A DNA stretch of 45,460 bases from Caldilineaceae bacterium (lineage in GTDB: Bacteria > Chloroflexota > Anaerolineae > Caldilineales > Caldilineaceae): the NCBI GenBank assembly GCA_023384455.1, contig JAHDWH010000019.1:1-45460 (forward strand), given 5' to 3'. This document shows, piece after piece, positions 24,498 to 32,220 of the stretch; position 1 is the stretch's first letter; each line of letters begins with the position of its first letter. A program made the translations under genes and the position numbers. The notes under the pieces were generated by a model that saw only the letters and a list, made by a program, of their open reading frames with translations, did not search any database and was not told where the DNA came from.

Positions 24498-25784
24498 TTA
24501 CCAACGCTGGGCTTGGAACTTCCAGCCCGGCTGCACTTTCTGCATTTCGATTTCGTCGTTGCGGCTGGTCAGGCCGCAGTCGATGTACTGTTGGTGCAGC
24601 TTTGCCAGCGCGACCCGGTCCAACTCCACGCCCAGCCCCGGCTCGTTGGAGACGACCAGCGCGCCGTCGTTGAATTGGAGTTTGCCGCCGACGATCACTT
24701 CGTCGCTCTGCCAGGGGTAGTGGGTGTCGCAGGCGTAGGTCAGGTTGGGGATGGCCCCGGCCAGGTGTACCATCGCCGCCAGAGAAATCCCTACGTGGCT
24801 GTTGGAGTGCATAGACAGCCCCCGGCCAAAGACCTGACAGATGCGGGAAAGCTCGACTGTGCTGCGCAGACCGCCCCAGAAGTGGTGGTCGCTGAGGATA
24901 ATATCCTCCGAGTGGTGTTCCACACTGCCGGGGATGTGGTCAAAGGATGTGGTACACATATTCGTCGCCATCGGAATCCCTGTGCGCCGCCCCACTTCGC
25001 CCATCTCCGCCTGGCCCCGGCAGGGATCTTCGTAGTATTCGAGGATGCCCTTCAGTCGCTCGCCGATGCGCACGGATGTCTCCACCGACCAGATGGCGTT
25101 GGGGTCCAGGCGCAGGGGTGTGCCGGGGCCGAAGTGTTCGTACATCGCCAGAATGGCGTCGGCCTCCTCGTCGGGCGGGAAAGCGCCCCCCTTCAGTTTG
25201 ATGGATTTGAAGCCGAAGGCGTCGTACATCGCCTGGGCCTCGGCCACCACACCCGCCGGGTCCAGGGCCGCTTTCTGTCGGGCCGCGGCCCAGCCTGTGG
25301 CGTTGGGGTCTGTGCCCAATCCCAGCGCGCCGCCGGCCCCTTCGTATTTGTAGAAAAGATAGGCCGAGAAATCGACCCGGTCCCGCACCCGTCCGCCCAG
25401 CAGATCGACGACGGGTCGTCCGGTCGCTTTGCCCATCAGATCGAAGCAGGCCACTTCGACGGCGCTGTGGACCTGGGTCACCCGCCCGAAGGCCAGATGG
25501 GCCTCGCCCCGGGCCGCGATCTCCTCTTTGCCAAAGCGCTTGTCGATGTCCTGGCGAATGGCGTTGAGTTGGAAGGGGTCTTTGCCGATGACGACCTCCT
25601 GGGCTGCTTCCAGCGCGGCGAGGGTAGACTCGCTGCCCGGTACTTCGCCCAGTCCGTAGGTTGCGTCGTCGGCCACAAGCTCGACGATTATGCGCAGGGC
25701 ATAGGGCGCATGCAGCCCCGCCGCGTTGAGCAGGGGGGGATCGCCGACGGCAATGGGGGTAATGTGCATTTCGGTTATACGCAT
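24498..25784 (-). CDS. gudD: Glucarate dehydratase-like enzyme
   Basis: A 428-residue enolase-superfamily enzyme resembling glucarate dehydratase, which converts D-glucarate to 5-keto-4-deoxyglucarate. Key motifs are the K-x-K pair in SIKLKGG, LRLDPNAIWS, YYEDPCRGQ, MATNMCTT, SDHHFWGG, the catalytic His in SMHSNSHVGIS and the family-typical ACDTHYPWQ. The ATG at 25784 matches the family N-terminus; an AAGGA lies rather far upstream. It is the first gene of the minus-strand group 25784-21231. No aldolase for the product is in the window. Confidence 0.9.
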   Translation of the reverse strand: MRITEMHITPIAVGDPPLLNAAGLHAPYALRIIVELVADDATYGLGEVPGSESTLAALEAAQEVVIGKDPFQLNAIRQDIDKRFGKEEIAARGEAHLAFGRVTQVHSAVEVACFDLMGKATGRPVVDLLGGRVRDRVDFSAYLFYKYEGAGGALGLGTDPNATGWAAARQKAALDPAGVVAEAQAMYDAFGFKSIKLKGGAFPPDEEADAILAMYEHFGPGTPLRLDPNAIWSVETSVRIGERLKGILEYYEDPCRGQAEMGEVGRRTGIPMATNMCTTSFDHIPGSVEHHSEDIILSDHHFWGGLRSTVELSRICQVFGRGLSMHSNSHVGISLAAMVHLAGAIPNLTYACDTHYPWQSDEVIVGGKLQFNDGALVVSNEPGLGVELDRVALAKLHQQYIDCGLTSRNDEIEMQKVQPGWKFQAQRW

Positions 25785-25957
25785 GGCAGGGATAGTTCCT
25801 TCTGTGGGTGGATGGAGTTTCGAACCAGCTATAGAAATCATAGCACAGATGGAAGGTCGGGACAATGCGATTTCTATACTTTGTATGATTCCATCGCCTT
25901 CGTGATACAATCGTTGACAGAAACTGTTGTTCACCCTCTTCAGGACGCCATAATCCG

Positions 25958-26593
25958 ATGTCTACTCAGATTTCCGTGCAGGAACCCATTTTTGCTTTCA
26001 CCTCTGGCGAGACCTTTGAAGAGTATTGCGATGCCCAATCACCGCAACAGGCAAATCTGTTACGGCGTATACTGGCCGGTATGCGCATAGACCCGGATAC
26101 CCAATGCTATTTGGCAACCTACTCCACCTGGCTTACCTGTTGTCTGCTGGTCGGAGATGAGACACCGGATACGGCGCTGATTGTGCCGATTGTTGTGCGT
26201 CTGGCCGAGTGTTGCCCCCGGCTGGATCTGCGGATTGTCTCCGATTCCAATGATCTGGCAGCGCTCAACGAACTGGTAGATGACGATCTGGACCTGGAAG
26301 AGGAGTTGGATGAGATCGATCTGCCATTGCTCTTCTTCTTTGACGACGAATGGAATCAGCAGGCTCGCTGGGGTCCCCGCCCGGTCGCGGCGGAGAAGCG
26401 GCTGGACGAATGGCTGACTGTCCATCCTGAATATGGCGCACTGCTGGAGGATGACGAGAATGGAGACCCGGCTGTGTTGGAACAATGGATCGAGCAACTG
26501 ATCCATCAGATGCGGCTCTGGTATCACGACGACCTGACCGGGGCGACGATTGGCGAAATACGAACGGTTCTCCAGCAACTGGACTCTGATTGA
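25958..26593 (+). CDS. Thioredoxin-fold protein lacking the CxxC motif
   Basis: A 211-residue acidic protein. The central part (VPIVVRLAECCPRLDLRIVSDSNDLAAL...LPLLFFFDDEWNQQARWGPRP) matches the layout of the Thioredoxin_9 group, including the WGPRP segment. The position where those proteins carry a Cys pair reads GDETPDTALIVP, so there is no redox motif there; Cys residues elsewhere (CC at two places) are not in the usual site. No signal peptide. The next gene starts one base inside its stop (TGATG), so it forms an operon with Sco and a membrane protein. Function unknown. Confidence 0.75.
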   Translation: MSTQISVQEPIFAFTSGETFEEYCDAQSPQQANLLRRILAGMRIDPDTQCYLATYSTWLTCCLLVGDETPDTALIVPIVVRLAECCPRLDLRIVSDSNDLAALNELVDDDLDLEEELDEIDLPLLFFFDDEWNQQARWGPRPVAAEKRLDEWLTVHPEYGALLEDDENGDPAVLEQWIEQLIHQMRLWYHDDLTGATIGEIRTVLQQLDSD

Positions 26594-27201
26594 TGAATAA
26601 AAACCGGGGGCTGAGACTATTTTCCCTGCTATTTTTGCTCTTGATTGTGGCGGGCTGTACGGCGCGACATACCTTTACCGCCCTGGTATTTGATAAAAAA
26701 GAGCCAGTCGGCGAGATACGCGGGGTCAGCCATACAGACGAACCCTTTGACCTGGCGGATTTGCGTGGCAGGTACGTTCTGATTTTCTTTGGCTATACCT
26801 TCTGCCCCGATGTATGCCCAACCACTCTGCTGGAGGTGGGCGGCGCACTGGGCGCGTTAGAGCAGGGCGGCGTCCCGGTGGCCGAATCGGTGAGCGCCGT
26901 CTTTGTGACAGTGGACCCGGAACGGGATACACCGGACCGAATGGCCCAGTATATTGGGGCCTTTCACCCCGGGATTATTGGTGTGGTTGTCGATCCCTCC
27001 CAACTGGAAGCTGTCAAGAGCAGCTATGGGGTCTACGCTGCAAAAAGTGATGTCAGCCAGACCAGCGCGGCGGGTTATCTGATGGATCACACCGCGGCGA
27101 TTTATGTAATTGACCGGGAGGGCAACCTGGCCGCTCTCTTTTCCAACGACACACCGGCCGATGTGATGGCCGCGGATATGAAAGCATTGATCGGGCGTTG
27201 A
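26593..27201 (+). CDS. SCO1/SenC/PrrC family copper chaperone lipoprotein
   Basis: A 202-residue lipoprotein. The signal peptide ends in a lipobox (LLLLIVAGC), so Cys22 would be lipidated and the protein anchored outside the membrane. The thioredoxin-like domain has the copper-binding CxxxC in FGYTFCPDVCP and the distal His in LMDHTAAIYVID. The family delivers copper to the CuA centre of cytochrome c oxidase or acts in redox sensing. The ATG at 26593 overlaps the upstream stop by one base, and the next gene uses the same TGATG coupling. No oxidase genes are in the window. Confidence 0.94.
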   Translation: MNKNRGLRLFSLLFLLLIVAGCTARHTFTALVFDKKEPVGEIRGVSHTDEPFDLADLRGRYVLIFFGYTFCPDVCPTTLLEVGGALGALEQGGVPVAESVSAVFVTVDPERDTPDRMAQYIGAFHPGIIGVVVDPSQLEAVKSSYGVYAAKSDVSQTSAAGYLMDHTAAIYVIDREGNLAALFSNDTPADVMAADMKALIGR

Positions 27202-28058
27202 TGCAAACCAGCAAATTCCGACGAATACTACTGATTATTGTCTTTCTGGGCCTGCTGTTGGGTGCGGTTCTGCACAGCCTGCCCGGTTTGGCCGCGGTGG
27301 AGATGGTGGAGTTTCGGCTCTTTTCTCTTTCGGATCGGGTGCGGTTGGAGTGGGAGACCGCCAAGGAGTACAATCTGATTGGCTTTCAGGTCTATTGCAA
27401 AGAGGAAGCCGATGCCGATGCCGAATATCACCCCATAGGCTTTCCGATTCCGGGCCGGGGCGATCTGGAGAAGGGCGCTGCCTACTTTACAGAATTGCGC
27501 GATTTGCAGCCGGGCGTCAGCTACTGCTTTCGCCTGCAGGAGATCACCAGCGACGACGTGCCCGGCGAAGTCTTTGAAGTTTGTGGGTATGGCCTGCGGG
27601 TTACGCCCACACTTACGGTGACAGCCACTGCTACCGACACGGAAACACCCACGCCCACGATTACGCCCACCGAAACGCCTACCGCCACCGAGACGCCCAC
27701 CCCCCCTCCGCCCACCGAGACCGCCACACCCACGCCGGAAGGAACCCAGACCGGCGGTCTTACCATTCAGCTCTCTACCGCTACTGCCGAGCCGACCTTT
27801 GAAGTTCTCACCGCGACAGCGACAGCGACCTTCGTGCAGATTCCGCCCACGGCCACGCCTTTGCCCACCGCAACACCGGTCAGGGCCTTCGGGCTGATCG
27901 GTAGCAGCGGTCGTCCCCCTTTTGGCCTGACTTCAGTAAGCGATCTGCTGGTCTTATTGCTCTGTCTGGGTGCGGTTGGCCTGGGTGTATTGGGCGTACT
28001 CACCCTGCTGGGCAGCGTCTTCTATCTGCGCTCCCGCACGGAGCGGACCTGGGAATAA
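27201..28058 (+). CDS. Exported membrane-anchored protein with Thr/Pro-rich stalk
   Basis: A 285-residue surface protein. An N-terminal signal or anchor helix (ILLIIVFLGLLLGAVL) is followed by an ~90-residue domain with a fibronectin-III-like pattern (VRLEWETAKEYNLIGFQVYC...LQPGVSYCFRLQEI). Then comes a low-complexity Thr/Pro/Ala/Glu stalk (TPTETPTATETPT type, about residues 135-225) and a C-terminal TM helix (LVLLLCLGAVGLGVLGVLTLLG) with a short Arg-rich tail. Such stalks are common in Chloroflexota envelope proteins. The ATG at 27201 overlaps the Sco stop (TGATG), and this is the last gene of the three-gene operon. Function unknown. Confidence 0.88.
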   Translation: MQTSKFRRILLIIVFLGLLLGAVLHSLPGLAAVEMVEFRLFSLSDRVRLEWETAKEYNLIGFQVYCKEEADADAEYHPIGFPIPGRGDLEKGAAYFTELRDLQPGVSYCFRLQEITSDDVPGEVFEVCGYGLRVTPTLTVTATATDTETPTPTITPTETPTATETPTPPPPTETATPTPEGTQTGGLTIQLSTATAEPTFEVLTATATATFVQIPPTATPLPTATPVRAFGLIGSSGRPPFGLTSVSDLLVLLLCLGAVGLGVLGVLTLLGSVFYLRSRTERTWE

Positions 28059-28062
28059 AAGA

Positions 28063-28095
28063 AATAGCCCCCCGACAGTCAGTCGGGAGGCTATT
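28063..28095. terminator. Bidirectional terminator between convergent genes
   Basis: 14-bp arms (28063-28076, 28082-28095) with one mismatch and a five-base loop. On the minus strand it is followed by a T-rich tail (ATTTCTTTTATT), on the plus strand by a weak one. It serves the convergent genes ending at 28058 and 28204. Confidence 0.75.
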
Positions 28096-28203
28096 CCCTT
28101 GCCCCGAAGGGCGTCAACCAAACCAGAGGAGCAGAAAGGAGAGCGGCGTCTTGTGCGTATCCGGAGGTCACGGGTCCAGTACGACTTTGCCGGGAAGCAA
28201 TCT

Positions 28204-28641
28204 TCAGCGCACGATTGTCGGAATGAATACGAAGTGATGGGTTTTGATGATGACGGGCAGGTCTACAGTGGCGGTTGCGCTGATGCCGTGGACTTCGACC
28301 AGAACGTAGTCACCGCCATCGGGGAAGACCTGATAAGCGCCAAATTCCAGATTCTCAAATTTGAAGGTGCCGTCCCTGTCTGTGACGACGACAGCGACCA
28401 TTGCGCCGTTGACCTCGCCGTCTGTCCGCTGCAGATAGACTTCGTGATTGGCCAGGGGCAGCTCGTTTGGCTCCATCACCCCGTTGCGGTTGGTATCGTT
28501 CCAGACAGTGCCGGTGACAAACCCATTGGCCAGGTCTGCATTGGCGGAGGCGGCATTGGGCGCAAAACTGACAATCAGCGCAAAGACAAAGGCAATCAAA
28601 AGGGCGGCGACGAGATGGCTGGTCTTTTTGTGGTTCTTCAT
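28204..28641 (-). CDS. Secreted SdrD_B-like domain protein
   Basis: A 145-residue secreted protein: signal peptide (KNHKKTSHLVAALLIAFVFALIVSFAPNAASA in two halves), then a single B-type beta-sandwich repeat starting GTVWNDTNRNGVMEPNE, which includes an EF-hand-like calcium loop, and ending LEFGAYQVFPDGGDYVLVEV. The extreme C-terminus HHFVFIPTIVR resembles the short hydrophobic 'FLPLxxR' tails common on exported Anaerolineae proteins, which may be a sorting signal. AGGAG upstream fixes the ATG at 28641. Single gene; its role is probably structural or adhesive. Confidence 0.85.
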   Translation of the reverse strand: MKNHKKTSHLVAALLIAFVFALIVSFAPNAASANADLANGFVTGTVWNDTNRNGVMEPNELPLANHEVYLQRTDGEVNGAMVAVVVTDRDGTFKFENLEFGAYQVFPDGGDYVLVEVHGISATATVDLPVIIKTHHFVFIPTIVR

Positions 28642-28665
28642 TGTGTGCTCCTCTAAAAAAATGTT

Positions 28666-28683
28666 GGTTTGGTTTGGTTTGGT
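28666..28683 (-). repeat. GGTTT pentanucleotide repeat
   Basis: Three GGTTT units plus a partial one in the 5' leader of the SdrD-like gene, 25 to 42 bases upstream of its start. Slippage here could change leader length but not the reading frame. Confidence 0.7.
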
Positions 28684-28818
28684 GTGACCCGTTGCGTATT
28701 TCCTCTGTGGCTTGAGTGTATATCAGAAATGGCCGGAATTTGCTGACCGGATGGTTACAGCACAGCCACTATAAGATGCTCGGTTTGGACCGTACCCAAG
28801 TACCAGGGAGATGTGGGA

Positions 28819-29010
28819 GTGAAAGGACGGATTGACTTCGAGCCAAAAGATTACAATCCGCATGGATTTGACAAAGATTCTTATGATCGAAGAAAACTTT
28901 GGATGGGTTTTCGTGTTAGTATAGTATACAGATGTTCTGCCACTGGATTTGTCCTGAATCTGTGTGCCTGCAAAGCCAGAAGCCGTATACGTCAAAGTGA
29001 ATTTGCATAG
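28819..29010 (+). other. Doubtful 63-codon open frame, possible gene fragment
   Basis: A GTG at 28819 with GGGAG at about eight bases opens a frame whose first half reads KGRIDFEPKDYNPHGFDKD and then SYDRRKLWMGF. The GFDKDSYDR stretch resembles Asp/Tyr-rich repeats of larger proteins. The second half is Cys/Arg-rich and not convincing. It may be the remnant of a longer gene or chance. Confidence 0.2.
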
Positions 29011-29156
29011 TTTGCGATTTCGCGTTATCATTGCGTATGTGCAACTCCCCCACATCGGACTCTGATAGCATTTGCACGGCATCAGAAGGCTGTTGGCACA
29101 GACAGGAACTTTCCCCAACGTGTTTCCGCACAAACCACAGAGCTAATTTTTGCGAT

Positions 29157-29185
29157 TTGCTCTCCTTGCTGTTTGCGCATAAAAT
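29157..29185 (+). promoter_or_regulatory. Candidate promoter of the duplicated lipoprotein gene
   Basis: TTGCTC (29157-29162), a 17-base spacer and TAAAAT (29180-29185), 67 bases upstream of the ATG at 29253, which has a perfect AGGAGGT site. Confidence 0.55.
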
Positions 29186-29252
29186 GGTATGGCTGAATTC
29201 GTTTTTCAATCCTCGGTATCGATCTTTCTCATTCGCCTCAGGAGGTAACCAA

Positions 29253-30260
29253 ATGCAGAACCGACGTGTGACGTTTTGGGCAACAATGCTGCTTGTAGCA
29301 ATGGTTGTCCTGGCTGGCTGTGCCCCCCGCTCCGGCGCGGGCGATGCAGCCGCTATGACCAGCGACCCAATGGAGTTGGTGGTCGATTTGCCTGCCATCG
29401 TTCTGGATGTCCAGAGTGATGGTTCTGTCTCTGTTGGCAACGTGCCGCTTGCCCAATTGGGCGCAATGGCCGGAGCCGATCTCTCCACAGTTGCTGTGGA
29501 CCCCTCGATGGTTGAATTCTTGACCGGTGGGGATATTCAGCACATCCAGGTCAACAACAGCTCGCATGGCCTGCTTCTGCTGGTGAACGGGGAAGCCATC
29601 CCCTCCATTTCCTATGATGGCGAATCTCTGCAAGCCACGGCGGATGCCCTGAATGCTTTCGGTATGGCTATCCCCATGCTGGACGAGGCTCTGAGCCTGG
29701 TGGACCAGATCGGTATTGGCGTGATTATGCGCTTCCCGGTTGCTGCCGGGGCTGCCCAGATTCCCTTGTACGTCGAGGGTGACGGTGGCTCTGCTGCCGA
29801 AGCCAAAGCTGCCCAGGAAGAATTCCTGGCCGCTGTCGGTGCTCCCCCCCGTATCAACCTGCCCATCTTCTACGAAGCCGATGGCAGCTTCTCCATCGGT
29901 GACCTGAGCGACGAAGAATGGTCCGCCCTGACCGGTGCTTCTTTGGCTGCCCTGCGCCTGAACACCAGTGTTCTGGATGGCCTGGCCGCCTCTGGCATCA
30001 GCAAACTCGGTCTTGGCACCGATGCCGCGGGTATCCACATTATGATCAACGACAACGCCCTGCCCACCCTGGACTGGTCCGGCGGCAAGGCCACCCACCT
30101 GCTCAACCTGGCCGACCAGTTGGGTCTGTGGGATATGTTGGCCCCCGGCATGAACATCGGCGAGGTTCTGGCGACTGTTGACAGCCTGCTGCCCGTTATC
30201 CAGGTTGCCGACTTCGATCTGACCGTTCACCTGCCCGGCAGCGGTGTTGCCAGCCGCTAG
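29253..30260 (+). CDS. Lipoprotein with internally duplicated domain, unknown function
   Basis: A 335-residue lipoprotein. The signal peptide ends in a lipobox (VAMVVLAGC, Cys23). AGGAGGT eight bases upstream of ATG 29253 fixes the start. The mature part holds two similar ~95-residue units: unit 1 (about residues 44-135) has DGSVSVGNVPLAQLG, then a second strand and GLLLLVNGEAIPSISYDGES; unit 2 (about 200-290) has DGSFSIGDLSDEEWS and GIHIMINDNALPTLDWSGGK. The order of strands, the 'VNGEAxPxxxxxG' turn and a following LNLADQLG/LNAFGMAI helix match in both. I do not recognise a family. It ends in a very strong terminator. Confidence 0.9.
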   Translation: MQNRRVTFWATMLLVAMVVLAGCAPRSGAGDAAAMTSDPMELVVDLPAIVLDVQSDGSVSVGNVPLAQLGAMAGADLSTVAVDPSMVEFLTGGDIQHIQVNNSSHGLLLLVNGEAIPSISYDGESLQATADALNAFGMAIPMLDEALSLVDQIGIGVIMRFPVAAGAAQIPLYVEGDGGSAAEAKAAQEEFLAAVGAPPRINLPIFYEADGSFSIGDLSDEEWSALTGASLAALRLNTSVLDGLAASGISKLGLGTDAAGIHIMINDNALPTLDWSGGKATHLLNLADQLGLWDMLAPGMNIGEVLATVDSLLPVIQVADFDLTVHLPGSGVASR

Positions 30261-30287
30261 GCTGACCTGCTGTGGCTGTACACGAAT

Positions 30288-30335
30288 AACAATCAAAATG
30301 GCGCACCCCAACTGGGGTGCGCCATTTTGATTGTT
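30288..30335. terminator. Strong bidirectional terminator
   Basis: Perfect 23-bp arms (30288-30310, 30313-30335) with a two-base loop, GC-rich core and A/T ends on both strands. It lies between the lipoprotein gene and the convergent elp3 gene and would serve both. Confidence 0.92.
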
Positions 30336-30355
30336 TCTCCGCTACTCAGGCTTCG

Positions 30356-30418
30356 GGTGCGACGCACTCGCCACTCAATTTTTACACAGGAATGCTCTCC
30401 TGGCGAGTGCGTCGCACC
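30356..30418. repeat. GGTGCGACGCACTCGCCA palindromic repeat
   Basis: Perfect 18-bp arms (30356-30373, 30401-30418) around a 27-base loop, with looser outer pairing (CTACTCAGG/CCTGAATAG). It shares the GGTGCGNCGCAC core with the hairpin at 33836-33899. Confidence 0.8.
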
Positions 30419-30444
30419 TGAATAGTCACGTTTCTTCTTTGCCC

Positions 30445-32220
30445 CTACGTCTTCCCGGTCATATAGAGTTCCCCCAGGGAAAAACCCCGCCGGCTGTAAT
30501 AGTCCCGGGTGCCCGTGGCCGCGATGACGCTGATCTGCGCAAAGCCCGCCTCCCGGCTGATGCGCCGCGCTTCGTTGAGCAGACGAGTGCCCAATCCCAC
30601 GTGCTGGGCCGCGCCGCTCTCCTCCCGTCCGATACCCAATGCCGGTCCGTATACGTGTACCTCCCGGATCATTGCGTTTTCTCGAATCTCGTCCAGAAAG
30701 GCCCGGCTACCCCCATTGGAAGATTTGGGCAGGCTCAGACGCAGAAAAGCAGCGATTGGGGCGTGGCGAGTGGGGAGTGGGGATCGGGGATCGGGGACTG
30801 GGAATTCGGAGGTATCGCTAATCCCCGATCCCCACTCCCCACTCCTTTTCTCCACGATAAAATGCAGAAAATGCTCCGTCGTCAGGTCTGTCTCGTAGAC
30901 ATAATCCTGCAAACGCAACTCTTCTTCCCGCACGGCCTGACGACGCACCTCGCGACAGCGGATGCAGCCGCACTGGTGTCCCCGCTTCGCCAACTCGGCG
31001 TGGACAATCTCGCGCAGGTTGCTGGCTGTGACCCCAGCCTGGATGTGGTGGGCAGGAATATCCCGAAAGAGGCGATTGACCCGGGTATAGGGCGGGATCG
31101 TCGGTTTGATGTCGGCCAACAGTTCGACCAGTTCCGCTTCGCTATAGGGGTGGTATTGGCCTGCTTTCCACAAATTGTAGAGTTCCGTCTTCGCAATCAG
31201 CGAGCAGGGGTAGATCTTCAACTCGTCCGGGCAGATGGCCGGATCCCTGAAGAAGCGGGCAAAGTCGATCCGGTCGCTCTCTGCGGTCGCCCCGTGCAGG
31301 TTGGGCATCCAGTGGAGATGAAGTTTGAAGCCCGCGGTACGCAACAGCCCCAGGGCCTGGCGCACCGCGTCCACGCCGTGCCCCCGGTTGTTCAGGGCCA
31401 GAATGTCGTCATCCAGACTCTGCACGCCGATCTGCACTTTTGTCACCCCCAGGCGGCGCAGATGGCGGATCTCTTCGGGCGTCACCCAATCGGGCCGGGT
31501 TTCGATGACCAGCCCCACATTGCGATGGGCGGCTGTCACATTGTGCTGTTGGGCTGCCTCCAGAGAGGGGGCGTCGGTATAGTCGGGATCGCCCACGGCG
31601 TTCATTGCGTCGTAGCAACGGCGCACAAACCACTCCCGGTAATCCCGGCTATAGGCGCTCCAGGTGCCGCCCAGGATGAGCAACTCCACTTTGCTGGCGT
31701 CGTGGCCGATGTTCTCGAAGGATTGGATGCGGCCATAGGTCTGGCGAAAGGGGTCGAAGCCATCCCGCTCGGCCCGCATAGCCCCCGGTTCGTCGTAGAG
31801 GTAGCTTTTGGGCATACGCCAATCATCCGGGCAGAAGATGCAACGGGCCGGGCAGCCGGCGGGCGCGGTGAGCACTGTCACCGGGGCCACACCGCTGGCC
31901 GTGCGCATGGGCTTCATACGGATGCGCTCCATCACCAGCGGGTCCGGCTCCAGATCGCCCTCGTCGATCAGATGACGATAGCCCGCTACAAGATTTGCTT
32001 TCGAGTAGAAACCTTTGCCCTCTTTGGGATAGCGCGCTAAAATAGAACGCAGAGATCGTTCCGGGTGCCATTCTGTGGCAGAGACCTGGGGAATCTCCTG
32101 AAAGATGGCGTGGAGTGTGGCCGCGTGACGGGCTGGATGGAAACGGGCGCGTTTCTGCCAGGCTTCGGCGATTTCGTGAACTTCGGCGGGCACATCTTCG
32201 GGCGAGAGAATGCGTTTCAT
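30445..32220 (-). CDS. elp3: Elp3-like radical SAM / tRNA uridine acetyltransferase
   Basis: A 591-residue Elp3 homologue, which uses SAM, an iron-sulfur cluster and acetyl-CoA to begin making cm5U at the tRNA wobble position. The radical SAM cluster is Cys123, Cys127 and Cys130 (CPARCIFC). The Elp3-typical LILGGTWSAY, VGLVIETRPDW, GVTKVQIGVQSLDD, HWMPNLHGAT and RCREVRRQ follow. The C-terminal GNAT has VHVYGPALGIG and GLGTRLLNEARRI...RDYYSRRGF. Between the two domains, about residues 459-487, a palindromic repeat is inserted in frame. The start at ATG 32220 overlaps the upstream Uma2 stop by four bases. It is likely cytosolic. Bacterial Elp3 is known from Dehalococcoides, also a Chloroflexota. 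Confidence 0.95.
   Translation of the reverse strand: MKRILSPEDVPAEVHEIAEAWQKRARFHPARHAATLHAIFQEIPQVSATEWHPERSLRSILARYPKEGKGFYSKANLVAGYRHLIDEGDLEPDPLVMERIRMKPMRTASGVAPVTVLTAPAGCPARCIFCPDDWRMPKSYLYDEPGAMRAERDGFDPFRQTYGRIQSFENIGHDASKVELLILGGTWSAYSRDYREWFVRRCYDAMNAVGDPDYTDAPSLEAAQQHNVTAAHRNVGLVIETRPDWVTPEEIRHLRRLGVTKVQIGVQSLDDDILALNNRGHGVDAVRQALGLLRTAGFKLHLHWMPNLHGATAESDRIDFARFFRDPAICPDELKIYPCSLIAKTELYNLWKAGQYHPYSEAELVELLADIKPTIPPYTRVNRLFRDIPAHHIQAGVTASNLREIVHAELAKRGHQCGCIRCREVRRQAVREEELRLQDYVYETDLTTEHFLHFIVEKRSGEWGSGISDTSEFPVPDPRSPLPTRHAPIAAFLRLSLPKSSNGGSRAFLDEIRENAMIREVHVYGPALGIGREESGAAQHVGLGTRLLNEARRISREAGFAQISVIAATGTRDYYSRRGFSLGELYMTGKT
30768..30844. repeat. Palindromic repeat inserted in frame within elp3
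   Basis: Perfect 24-bp arms (30768-30791 and 30821-30844; GAGTGGGGAGTGGGGATCGG type) around a 29-base loop, 77 bp in all. It lies inside the elp3 reading frame and adds about 29 residues rich in Gly, Ser, Pro and Arg (SGEWGSG ... DPRSPLPT) between the radical SAM and GNAT domains. The frame stays open on both sides. GGGGAGTGGGGATCGGGG-type palindromes are typical intergenic repeats in these genomes. Confidence 0.88.

Larger units (their letters stand above)
28642..29252. other. 611-base intergenic region between divergent genes
   Basis: It holds a GGTTT repeat in the leader of the SdrD-like gene (28666-28683), a doubtful open frame (28819-29010), and a candidate promoter (29157-29185) with a long leader for the lipoprotein gene. 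No RNA gene or strong hairpin was recognised. Base composition is more A/T-rich than in the surrounding coding DNA. Confidence 0.6.

Noticed and set aside
25881-25911. TTGTAT...ATACAA dyad between divergent genes, possible operator
   Set aside because: Arms are only six bases and coincide with weak -35/-10-like boxes; not distinguishable from chance.
27521-27802. Val/Gly-rich repetitive minus-strand frame
   Set aside because: It is only the antisense of the Thr/Pro-rich stalk codons of the gene at 27201-28058.
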